Part shown: positions 37,257-44,969 of the stretch, one piece after another
Numbering within the stretch: position 1 is the first letter of the stretch
Layout of the letters: each line of letters starts with the position of its first letter
The notes under the pieces: generated by a model
Told to the model about the DNA's origin: nothing
Seen by the model: only the letters and a program-made list of their open reading frames with translations
Database searches by the model: none
Program-made: the position numbers and the translations under genes
Assembly: GCF_013340205.1 (NCBI RefSeq)
Contig: NZ_BJTG01000001.1
Coordinates: forward strand, 434,001-498,000
DNA from: Anaeromyxobacter diazotrophicus
Lineage (GTDB): Bacteria > Myxococcota > Myxococcia > Myxococcales > Anaeromyxobacteraceae
Direction of reading: 5' to 3'
DNA: 64,000 bases

Positions 37257-38735
37257 TCACAGCGCCTCGAGCGCGTAGCGGGCGGCCCGCGCGAAGGACG
37301 CGCCCCCCTGGGGCAGATCGGGGTAGTGCCCGAGGAAGCGCTGGCGGTGGCCCTCCGGGCAGCGCTCGTGCGCCGCCAGCGCGTTGCGGTAGCAGAGCCG
37401 CGCCCGCTCCAGGTCGTGCTGCGCCTCCCGGCAGCGGCCGAGGAAGTAGTGCGCCAGCGCCAGATCGGGGTCGAGGAAGAGCGCGCGGGAGAGCTCGGCC
37501 GAGGCGCCTTCCGGGTCGGACCGTCCGTAGAGGTGCACGCCCAGGAACAGGTGCGGCTCCGCGCGGAGCGGCTCGCGCGCGACCGCCTCCCGGTAGCAGG
37601 CGGCGGCCTGCTCCGGGGCCTGCAGGAGGTCGTGCAGGTGCGCCAGCGTGAGCCGGAGCCCCAGGTCGTCCTCGCCGGCCGAGAGCCGGGCGAGCAGGAG
37701 GTCGCGCGCGGCCATGAACCGGCCCCGGTCCATGAGCTGAGCGGCCTCTGCCAGGACGTCCTCCGCCGGGCGATGGACCGCGCCGCCCGCGGTCGGGATC
37801 GCCGCAGCGGTCCCGGTCGCCGTCCCGGTCGCGGCCGGGGTCGCGGTCGTGGTCCCGGTCGAGGTCGAGGTCGCGGCCACCGGCGCGGCGGGGCTCTCGG
37901 CTCCCCCCGGCCGCCGGTACAGGAACGCGCCCTCCACCTGCTCCAGGTCGAACCCGTCGTAGAGGTGGAACAGCGACTCCGAGTAGCCGAGGAAGAGCCA
38001 GCCGCCCGGCGCCAGCGCGGCGCGGAAGCGCTCCAGCACGCCGACCGTGGTGCTGGTGCTGAAGTAGATGAGGACGTTCCGGCAGAAGACGACGTCCCAG
38101 GCGCCCCGCGCCGGGCGGGGGTAGGAGCCGGAGACGAGGTTGTGCGTGGCCGCCCCGGTGAAGAGCGCGCGTAGCGCCGGGCCGACCTCGGCGCGCCCGT
38201 CCCGCACCTCGAACCAGCGCGCCCGCGCCTCCGGCGGCACCTCGCGCAGCCGCTCCTCGAGGAAGGTGCCGGCCTGGGCGCGCGCCGCCGCCTCGGGGTT
38301 GAGGTCGGTGGCGAGGAGCTCCAGCTCGCCCGGCCGGGCGCCCGCCTCGGCGGCCGCGATCGCGATCGACCAAGGCTCCTCGCCGGTGGCGCAGCCGGCG
38401 GACCAGATCGCGAGCGGCCGGCGCTCGGCGCGCGCGCCCGCCAGGAGCCCGGGGAGGAGCGCGCGCAGCGCCTCGAACTGCCGCTCGTCGCGGAAGAAGC
38501 TGGTCTTCCCGACCGTCACGAGCGGCAGGAGGCGCCGCAGCTCCTCCTCGCCCGCCGCCGTCCGGAGGTGCTCGACGTACCGGCCCGCCTCCACCGCCGG
38601 CGGGTCCGGCGCCTCGAAGCGCGCCGCCACGGCCAGCCGCAGGGCGACGTCCCCGCCGTCCCGGCCGCAGAGGCCCACCCGCTCGCGCAGGAGCTCCGCC
38701 AGCTCGCGCAGGTGCTCGGGGGCGAGCTCGATCAT
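37257..38735 (-). CDS. frzF: CheR-type methyltransferase with C-terminal TPRs (FrzF-like)
   Basis: A 492-residue chemoreceptor methyltransferase. The CheR N-terminal helical domain (about 1-75) is followed by the SAM domain with IWSAGCATGEEPWSIAIA, DVVFCRNVLIYF and GWLFLGYSES. A Ala/Thr/Ser-rich linker (about 286-315) leads to TPR-like repeats (for example ALFLDPDLALAHYFLGRC). This matches FrzF of M. xanthus, a CheR with TPRs that methylates FrzCD. It is the last chemosensory gene in the operon and overlaps frzG (ATGA). Confidence 0.88.
   Translation of the reverse strand: MIELAPEHLRELAELLRERVGLCGRDGGDVALRLAVAARFEAPDPPAVEAGRYVEHLRTAAGEEELRRLLPLVTVGKTSFFRDERQFEALRALLPGLLAGARAERRPLAIWSAGCATGEEPWSIAIAAAEAGARPGELELLATDLNPEAAARAQAGTFLEERLREVPPEARARWFEVRDGRAEVGPALRALFTGAATHNLVSGSYPRPARGAWDVVFCRNVLIYFSTSTTVGVLERFRAALAPGGWLFLGYSESLFHLYDGFDLEQVEGAFLYRRPGGAESPAAPVAATSTSTGTTTATPAATGTATGTAAAIPTAGGAVHRPAEDVLAEAAQLMDRGRFMAARDLLLARLSAGEDDLGLRLTLAHLHDLLQAPEQAAACYREAVAREPLRAEPHLFLGVHLYGRSDPEGASAELSRALFLDPDLALAHYFLGRCREAQHDLERARLCYRNALAAHERCPEGHRQRFLGHYPDLPQGGASFARAARYALEAL
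37791..37878 (-). repeat. Imperfect GGTCGC/GGTCCC hexamer repeats in frzF
   Basis: Short imperfect repeats of GGTCSS units encode the Thr/Ala-rich linker between the methyltransferase and TPR domains. A very similar tract lies in the frzE linker about 3.7 kb away. Confidence 0.6.
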
Positions 38736-39757
38736 CGCGCCAGCCCGGCCAGCGTCCGCGCGATGGCGTCGAGCGGGAGGACGCGGTCGACCGCGCCCGC
38801 CTCCAGGGCCGCGCGCGGCATGCCGAAGACCACGCTGGTGGCCTCGTCCTGCGCCAGCGTGATGCCGCCCGCCGCCCGGAGCTCCTTCAGCGCCTCGGCG
38901 CCGTCGTGCCCCATGCCGGTGAGGATCACGCCGCAGGCGCTCCGGCCGTAGGCGCGCGCGGCCGAGCGGAACAGCGGCTCGACCGAGGGCCGGAAGGTGT
39001 CGATGGGCGGCGCGCCGGAGAGGTGGACCCGGCCCGGCCCCACCTCGAGGTGGTGCCCCGAGGGCGCGAGCAGCACCACCCCGGGCGCCAGCGCGTCGCC
39101 GTCGCGCGCGACGCGCACCGGGCGGCCGGCCTCATGGGCGAGCCAGGCGGCGAGCCCCTCGGCGAAGCCGTCGGCGATGTGCTGCACCACCGCCACCGGC
39201 AGCGGGAACGCGGGGGGCAGCCCCTGCAGGAGCGCCGCCAGCGCGCGCGGCCCGCCCAGCGAGGCGCCCACCACCACCAGCTCGCAGCGCGCCGCCGGAC
39301 GCGGCGGGAGCACCGCCGCCGCCCCGCGCAGGCCGCGCGGGTGCCGGATGACGCGGACGCCGGCGATGAGCCGCAGCCGCGATCTCAGGCGCGCGCCGTA
39401 GGCCGCGAGGTCGCCGCCGGCGGCGGGCTTCTCCAGGAGGTCGAGCGCGCCGAGCGCCAGCGCGCGGAACCCGACCGCCTCCTCGGGCCGCCCGGTGAGG
39501 ACGAGGATGGGCGTGGGCGTCGCCGCCATGATGCGGGCGATCCCGCCGAAGCCGTCGGTGCCGGGCATCTGCAGGTCCATCGTCACCGCGTCCGGCCGGA
39601 GCGCCTCGACCGCGGCGGCCGCGGCCGCGCCGTCGTGCGCGGTGGCGACCACCTCGAAGCCGTGCTCGCCGCCGAGGAGGTGCGCGAGCACCTCGCACAC
39701 CAGCTCGGAGTCGTCCGCCACCACCACCCGGAGGCGGTGGTCGGGGCGCGCCGTCAC
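38732..39757 (-). CDS. frzG: CheB-type methylesterase (FrzG-like)
   Basis: A 341-residue response-regulator methylesterase. The receiver domain has ADDSE, phosphoacceptor Asp in TMDLQMPG, LTGRP and EKPAAGG. The catalytic domain carries the Ser in VVGASLGGPRAL (the usual GASTGG, here GASLGG), the His in VVQHIADGF and the Asp in GMGHDGAEAL. It demethylates or deamidates FrzCD. M. xanthus FrzG lacks a receiver as I recall, so this may be closer to classical CheB. The GTG start overlaps the frzE stop. Confidence 0.87.
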   Translation of the reverse strand: MTARPDHRLRVVVADDSELVCEVLAHLLGGEHGFEVVATAHDGAAAAAAVEALRPDAVTMDLQMPGTDGFGGIARIMAATPTPILVLTGRPEEAVGFRALALGALDLLEKPAAGGDLAAYGARLRSRLRLIAGVRVIRHPRGLRGAAAVLPPRPAARCELVVVGASLGGPRALAALLQGLPPAFPLPVAVVQHIADGFAEGLAAWLAHEAGRPVRVARDGDALAPGVVLLAPSGHHLEVGPGRVHLSGAPPIDTFRPSVEPLFRSAARAYGRSACGVILTGMGHDGAEALKELRAAGGITLAQDEATSVVFGMPRAALEAGAVDRVLPLDAIARTLAGLAR

Positions 39758-42027
39758 GTCCCCGCCCCGCACAGCCGCTCCACGGTCTGCGCGAGCAGGG
39801 CGGCGTCGAGATCGCCCTTCACCAGGTAGGCGTCGGCGCCGGCGTCGAGGCCGCGCCGCCGGTCCTCGGGCGCGGAGAGCGAGGAGAGCACCACCACCGG
39901 CAGCCGGGCGAGCCGCGGCGACCCCTTCACCCGGCGCGTCAGCCCGATGCCGTCCAGCACCGGCATCTGCACGTCGGTGACGAGCAGCTGGTGCTGGCCG
40001 GCGGCGAGCCGCCGCCAGCCGTCCTCGCCGTCCACCGCCTCCTCGACCTCGTGGCCCAGCGCGCGCAGGAGCGCCGCCTCCGCCTCGCGGGCGATGGCGC
40101 TGTCGTCCACCAGCAGCACGCGGAGCCTGCGCCGCCCGGCGGCGGGCGCGTCGGGGAGCGGCGCCTGCGTCCGGCGCGCCGCCGCGATGAGCTCGGGGGT
40201 GGAGAGGAGGAGCGCCACCCGGCCGTCCTCCAGCGCGGCCGCGCCCGAGACGAACCGCGCCCCGTCCAGGAAGGCGCCACACGCCTTCACCGCCACCTCG
40301 CGCTCGCCGGCCAGCCCGTCCACGGCCAGCGCGGCGGCGTCGGCGCCGTGCGTCAGGAAGACCACCGCCGGGCGGCGCTGGCGCGGCCCCCCGTCGAGCC
40401 CGAGCAGGGGCCCGAGCGCGACGATGGGGACGAGCCGGTCGCGCAGCCGGAGGGCGCGCACCCCGGCCACCTCGGTGACGGCCGCGGGATCCAGCCGGCC
40501 GACGCTCTCCACGTCCGAGGCCGGGACGCCGTACACGTCCTCGCCCAGGCGGAGGAGCAGGACCTTCATGAGCGCGAGCGACTGGGGCACCCGGAGCGTG
40601 AAGCGCGTGAAGCGGCCCGGCTCCGACTCGACCACCGCCGATCCGCCCAGCTCCACCGTCTTGCGGCGCACGACGTCGAGCCCGACGCCGCGCCCCGAGA
40701 TCTCGCCAGCGGCCTCCCGCGTGCTGAAGCCGGGCAGGAAGATGAGCTCGTGCAGCGCCTGGGGGGCCATGGCGGCCAGCTGCGCCGCGGGGGCGAGCGC
40801 GCGCGCCAGCGCGACCGCCCGCAGCCGCTCCGGATCCAGGCCTCGGCCGTCGTCCTCCACCGAGAGCGCGAGCTGATCCCCCTCGATGCGCGCGGTGATG
40901 ACGAGGCGCCCGGCGCGCGGCTTGCCGGCGCGCTCGCGGTCGGCGGGGGCCTCCAGGCCGTGGTCGACGGCGTTGCGGACCAGGTGGACGAGCGGGTCGT
41001 TGAGCGAGAGCAGGATGGCCTTGTCCACCCCGGCCTCGCCGCCCTTCACCTCGCACTCGACCTCCTTGCCCTGCTCGCGGGCGAGGTCGCGGGCCGCGCG
41101 CGGGAAGCCCGCCAGGATGCCCGCCAGCGGCAGGAGCCGGGCCGACCCCACCCGCTCGGCGAGGTGCGCCATCTGGCCGTGCACGGCGCTCACCGCGTCG
41201 GAGTGCCGGCGCAGGAAGCGGAAGGTGTCCGAGCGGAGCAGGTGGACGTCGTCGTCGATCCGCCCGGCCAGCGCCGGCACGTCGCGGACCCCCGGCGCGG
41301 TCAGCGCCGCGAAGCGATCGGCCAGCCGGCTCCAGCGGGCGAGCAGCGCCGCCAGCTCGCGGCTGCGCCCCTCCGCCCGCGCCCCTTCGACGAGCAGGTC
41401 GCCCGACAGCGCCGCGATCTCGTCGAGGCGATCGACGTCCACGCGGATGGAGCCGGTGGGCGCGCGCAGCTCGAGGCGCCGGGAGGACTTCGCCTCGCCC
41501 GCGCGCGCCCGCCGCGCCGCCGCGGCCGCCATGGCGTTCGCGGTCGCGGCCGAGCTCGGGGTCGGAGTCACAGCCGGCGTCGCGGTCGCGGTCGGAGGGA
41601 CGGTGGCGGTCGGGGTCGGGGTCGGAGCCGGAGTCGGGCTCGGGGCACCGGCCGCCGCCGCTTTGAGCCGCGCCGCCAGCCCCTGCGCCGCCTCGCCCCC
41701 GTCCGGCGGGCCGTCGAGCAGCGGCGGGACCGCGTCGCACGCCTCGAGCAGCGCCTGCACCCTCGCCCCGGCCGCGGCGGAGGGCCCGGACGGCAGGGCG
41801 CGCAGGACGTCCTCCGCGGCGTGGACCACCTGCGCCAGCCCGGAGAAGCCCAGCATCCGGGCCTCGCCCTTCAGCGTGTGGAGCTCGCGCGCCACCTCGG
41901 CCCCGGCCTCGCCGGCGTCGCCGCGCTCGAGCGCCAGGAGGCCGGCGCCGATCTTCTCCAGCCGATCGGCGGTGACCTCCCGGAACTTGCCCAGGAGCTT
42001 CTGCCGGATGTCGTCCTGCGAGCCCAC
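39754..42027 (-). CDS. frzE: CheA-CheY hybrid histidine kinase (FrzE-like)
   Basis: A 757-residue kinase. The Hpt domain has ELHTLKGEARM with His50. A Pro/Thr-rich linker (about 128-165) replaces a recognisable CheY-binding P2 domain. Dimerisation, ATPase (LVHLVRNAVDHGLE, EDDGRGLD, GRGVGLDVV) and CheW-like domains follow, and a complete receiver (about 635-757) has LLVDDSA, Asp in LLVTDVQMP, LSSLS and LVKGD. Size and order match M. xanthus FrzE (777 residues), in which the attached receiver dampens kinase output. It would phosphorylate itself, FrzG and the divergent FrzZ-like protein. Confidence 0.92.
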   Translation of the reverse strand: MGSQDDIRQKLLGKFREVTADRLEKIGAGLLALERGDAGEAGAEVARELHTLKGEARMLGFSGLAQVVHAAEDVLRALPSGPSAAAGARVQALLEACDAVPPLLDGPPDGGEAAQGLAARLKAAAAGAPSPTPAPTPTPTATVPPTATATPAVTPTPSSAATANAMAAAAARRARAGEAKSSRRLELRAPTGSIRVDVDRLDEIAALSGDLLVEGARAEGRSRELAALLARWSRLADRFAALTAPGVRDVPALAGRIDDDVHLLRSDTFRFLRRHSDAVSAVHGQMAHLAERVGSARLLPLAGILAGFPRAARDLAREQGKEVECEVKGGEAGVDKAILLSLNDPLVHLVRNAVDHGLEAPADRERAGKPRAGRLVITARIEGDQLALSVEDDGRGLDPERLRAVALARALAPAAQLAAMAPQALHELIFLPGFSTREAAGEISGRGVGLDVVRRKTVELGGSAVVESEPGRFTRFTLRVPQSLALMKVLLLRLGEDVYGVPASDVESVGRLDPAAVTEVAGVRALRLRDRLVPIVALGPLLGLDGGPRQRRPAVVFLTHGADAAALAVDGLAGEREVAVKACGAFLDGARFVSGAAALEDGRVALLLSTPELIAAARRTQAPLPDAPAAGRRRLRVLLVDDSAIAREAEAALLRALGHEVEEAVDGEDGWRRLAAGQHQLLVTDVQMPVLDGIGLTRRVKGSPRLARLPVVVLSSLSAPEDRRRGLDAGADAYLVKGDLDAALLAQTVERLCGAGT
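41540..41645 (-). repeat. Imperfect GTCGCG/GTCGGG hexamer repeats in frzE
   Basis: About seventeen degenerate GTCGSG units (plus-strand reading) encode the PTPTPT/TATATP linker after the Hpt domain. Slippage would change linker length in two-residue steps. Confidence 0.65.
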
Positions 42028-42042
42028 GCGCCCCCGCCCCCG

Positions 42043-43281
42043 CTACTCGACCTTGAAGCGCTTCACCAGCTCCGCCAGCCGCTCGGCCAGCTTGGAGAGC
42101 TCGGCGGCGGCGGTGGTGGCCTGCTTCGACCCGCTCTGCGCCTGCCGCGTCACCTCCTCGATCTCGCCCATGGACTGCACCACCTGCTCGGTGGCCGTCC
42201 GCTGCTGCTGGGTGGCGAGGTGGATCACGCGCGAGGCGTCGCTCGTCTCCTGGATGCCGGAGAGGATCCCGCCCACCTGCGCCATGGCGGCGCCGCCGAG
42301 CTGCTCGCCCTCGCCGGCCATGCGCTTGTTGCCGTCCGACGCCTCCTTGGCGGCGTGGGTGGCCTCGCGGATCTCGGTGATGAGGTTCTTGATCTCCTTC
42401 GTGCTCTCCATGACGTTCTCGGCCAGCCGCCGCATCTCGGCCGCGACGATGGAGAACCCGCGCCCGGCCTCGCCCGCCTTGGCGCCCTCCAGCGCGGCGT
42501 TGAGCGCGAGGAGGTCGGAGCGATCGGCGATCTCGTCGATCACCTCCACCACGGTCCCGATCCGCTCCACCCGCCGCGACAGCTTCCCGATGGCGTCGTC
42601 CACCTCGGTCGCGTTGTGGCGGACCTTCTCCATCGACTCCATGAAGGACTTGATCGAGCCCTCGCCCTGGCGCGTCTGCGAGAGCGCCTGCTGGGCGATG
42701 GTCGCGACCATCTGCGCGTTCTCGGCGATCTGGTGCGAGGCGCCCTTGAGCTCCTCCATGGTCGCGGTGGTCTCGTGGATGGCGGCCGCCTGCTGCGAGG
42801 TCGAGCGCTCGCTATGGGTCGCCGCCGCCAGCACCTGCTCGGAGCTGGTGGCGAGCCGCAGGGCCGCCTCCCGCATCTCGGTCACGAACCGCTTGAGCGT
42901 GTGGACGATCTGGCCGATGCCCGAGACGAGCGGGGCCAGCGAGGCGTCGCCCACGGAGAGGCGCAGCTCGCCCGTGAGATCGCCGTTCACCACCAGCTTC
43001 ACCAGCGCGCCGATGGCCTCGGCCACTCCTTCCCGGACCGCCTCGGCGCGGCGCGCCTCCGCCGTCAGGTCCGCCTGCACGCGCTCCACCGCCGCCTGCA
43101 GCGCGAGCGCCAGCTCGCGGCCCGGGCCGCGCGGCGGCACCGGCACGCGCGCGTCGGCGTAGTTCCCCTCCGCCATCGCCCGCAGCGCGCCGAGCAGGGC
43201 GTCCGGGCCGGACGTCCGGGCGGCGGCGCCACGCGGCGCCTTGGCCGGGCGCCGCCGGGTGATCTCTCGCGGTTCACGCAT
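42043..43281 (-). CDS. frzCD: Cytoplasmic methyl-accepting chemoreceptor (FrzCD-like)
   Basis: A 412-residue receptor with no membrane helix and no periplasmic domain, like M. xanthus FrzCD (417 residues). The basic, disordered N-terminus (1-30) resembles FrzCD's nucleoid-binding tail, and a helical region runs to about residue 140. The signalling hairpin tip EIADRSDLLALNAALEGAKAGEAGRGFSIVAAEMRRLAE is complete, with flanking Gln/Glu pairs suited to methylation. It passes unknown inputs to FrzE through the two CheW-like proteins. Confidence 0.9.
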   Translation of the reverse strand: MREPREITRRRPAKAPRGAAARTSGPDALLGALRAMAEGNYADARVPVPPRGPGRELALALQAAVERVQADLTAEARRAEAVREGVAEAIGALVKLVVNGDLTGELRLSVGDASLAPLVSGIGQIVHTLKRFVTEMREAALRLATSSEQVLAAATHSERSTSQQAAAIHETTATMEELKGASHQIAENAQMVATIAQQALSQTRQGEGSIKSFMESMEKVRHNATEVDDAIGKLSRRVERIGTVVEVIDEIADRSDLLALNAALEGAKAGEAGRGFSIVAAEMRRLAENVMESTKEIKNLITEIREATHAAKEASDGNKRMAGEGEQLGGAAMAQVGGILSGIQETSDASRVIHLATQQQRTATEQVVQSMGEIEEVTRQAQSGSKQATTAAAELSKLAERLAELVKRFKVE

Positions 43282-43678
43282 GGTGCATGTCTCCAGGGGA
43301 CGGGGCGGCGGCGCGCAGGAGCGCCTCCTGCAGCAGGGTGGGAAGGTCGACGAGCGGGGTCGGCGCGCCGTCGAGGAGGACGAGCCCGCGCACCGCGCGC
43401 GAGGCGAGACAGGCTGCCGCGAACGGCGGGAGCGGGCACAGGTCGGCGGCGCCCGGCTGGCGGAGCCCGAGCACGAGGTCGACGGCCAGGGCCGCCCCCG
43501 CCCCCCGCACCACCAGCTCGCGACGCGCGGTGAAGGGCTCCCCGAGGCAGCTCGCGCCCACGACGTCCGGCGCGCCCGCCAGCGCCGGGCCGATGCGCTC
43601 CACCTCGGCCGCCTGCGCCGCGAACAGCCGCGGGCCGACCTGGAACACGAGCACCGGCGGCGGGAGGGCGGAGCTCAC
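43274..43678 (-). CDS. frzB: CheW-like coupling protein (FrzB-like)
   Basis: A 134-residue single CheW domain: VLVFQVGPRLFAAQAAEVERIG at the start, LVVRGAGAALAVDLVLGL in the middle and RAVRGLVLLDGAPTPLVDLPTLLQ at the end. It is shorter and more divergent than the CheW encoded just before it, as FrzB is relative to FrzA. The GTG start overlaps the frzA stop, and its end overlaps the frzCD start. Confidence 0.8.
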   Translation of the reverse strand: MSSALPPPVLVFQVGPRLFAAQAAEVERIGPALAGAPDVVGASCLGEPFTARRELVVRGAGAALAVDLVLGLRQPGAADLCPLPPFAAACLASRAVRGLVLLDGAPTPLVDLPTLLQEALLRAAAPSPGDMHHA

Positions 43679-44160
43679 GCGCCGACGCTCCGGGCGCGCG
43701 CCGCCTCGACCAGGCGCGGGAGGTCGAGCACCGCCAGCTCGCCGCGGGCGTCGCGCGCCACGGCGGAGAGGAACTCGGCCGCGCCGCCTGGCGCCTCGGC
43801 CGGAGGCGCCTGCAGCGTCGCGCGGTCGAGCTCGACCAGGCCCTCCACCGCCTCGGCCAGCACCGCCACCTTCCAGGCCCCGGCCCGCACCACCGCGGCG
43901 CGGGTCGCCGCCCCGAGCGGCAGGGGGCGCAGGCCGAGCAGCTGGTTCACGTCGAGTACGGGCAGGATCTCGCCCCGGTGGCTGAACACGCCGGGCAGGA
44001 AGGGAGGCGCGGCGGGGAGCCGCGTGAGCGGTCCGAGCCGGACCACCTCGGTGACCAGCGACGCCTCGAAGGCGTAACGGCCGCCGAGCAGGCGCACGCA
44101 GAAGAGGCGGGCCTCGCCAGCGCCGCTCAGGATGTCGGGCGCGTCGCGACCCTCGGACAT
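43675..44160 (-). CDS. frzA: CheW-like coupling protein (FrzA-like)
   Basis: A 161-residue CheW: LFCVRLLGGRYAFEASLVTEVVRLGPLTRLP, then FLPGVFSHRGEILPVLDVNQLLGL, VVVRAGAWKVAVLAEAVEGLVELD-like strands, and a C-terminal LAVLDLPRLVEAAR. It bridges FrzCD and FrzE and is the first gene of the operon. No Shine-Dalgarno sequence precedes ATG 44160; a TTGCCC-17-CGTAAT pair ending ten bases before the ATG hints at a leaderless mRNA. Confidence 0.87.
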   Translation of the reverse strand: MSEGRDAPDILSGAGEARLFCVRLLGGRYAFEASLVTEVVRLGPLTRLPAAPPFLPGVFSHRGEILPVLDVNQLLGLRPLPLGAATRAAVVRAGAWKVAVLAEAVEGLVELDRATLQAPPAEAPGGAAEFLSAVARDARGELAVLDLPRLVEAARARSVGA

Positions 44161-44234
44161 GGTGGGGATTACGCCACGGCTGGGAAGGGCGGGCAAGTCG
44201 GTGGTATGTTGAGTCGCTTGCCTGGAGCGCCCCC

Positions 44235-44924
44235 TTGAAGATCCTGGTCTGCTGCGAGAGCGACATCCTGCGCGGAGCGCTGACCCTGGCGCTCGAGTTC
44301 GCCGGCCACGAGGTCGAGGGTGCGTCGGACGCGCACCTGCTCGCACCGTCCATCGACGAGGCGGGCGCGCTGCTGGCCGACGAGGCGAGGGCGCGGCAGG
44401 CGATCGCCGTGCTGCGCGACGCCGGGTTCGCCGGCCGCACGCTGCTCGTCGGCGACGCGCCGGCGGAGGAGCTCGCGGCGCTCGTGAACGAGGTCGGCGC
44501 CGACGGCGCGCTGCCGCTCGCCCCCACCGAGGACCTGGCGCGCCGCTTCGCGCGGGCGGTGGGCGGCAAGCGCCGCGTCCTCATCGTGGACGACAGCGAG
44601 ATCGCCGCCCGGCTGCTCGAGGCGGAGCTGGCGCAGGCCGGCTTCGCCATCGACTACGCGCCCGACGCCGAGACCGCGACCAGCCTGGTACTGAAGCGCG
44701 CCACCCGCCCGGACCTCGTCCTCCTGGACGTCAACATGCCGAAGGTGAGCGGGCCACAGTTCTGCCGCTTCCTCAAGAGGAACGAGCGCTTCAGGTCCAT
44801 CAAGGTGGTGCTGTGCTCGGGCGAGGACCGGGAGAAGGTCGCGGCCCTCGCCGCCGAGTGCGGCGCCGACGGCTTCATCCTCAAGGACGAGTTCCTGGGG
44901 AAGTGGATCGTCGAGAATAGCTGA
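44235..44924 (+). CDS. frzZ: Two-receiver response regulator (FrzZ-like)
   Basis: A 229-residue protein of two CheY-like domains and nothing else, divergent from frzA across a 74-base gap, as frzZ is in M. xanthus. The second domain (about 112-229) is canonical: Asp119/Asp120, phosphoacceptor Asp165, Ser195 and Lys217. The first (about 1-110) keeps the fold but lacks the acidic pair (CCES), the Thr/Ser and the Lys; Asp49 aligns only loosely with a phosphosite, and the loop after it is shortened. TTG is the start, with GGAG about seven bases before it. It is the likely output of FrzE. Confidence 0.85.
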   Translation: MKILVCCESDILRGALTLALEFAGHEVEGASDAHLLAPSIDEAGALLADEARARQAIAVLRDAGFAGRTLLVGDAPAEELAALVNEVGADGALPLAPTEDLARRFARAVGGKRRVLIVDDSEIAARLLEAELAQAGFAIDYAPDAETATSLVLKRATRPDLVLLDVNMPKVSGPQFCRFLKRNERFRSIKVVLCSGEDREKVAALAAECGADGFILKDEFLGKWIVENS

Positions 44925-44969
44925 CGGGCGCTGCGCGCTCGCTTCGCTCGCGTCGCGCGACCCGGCCGT

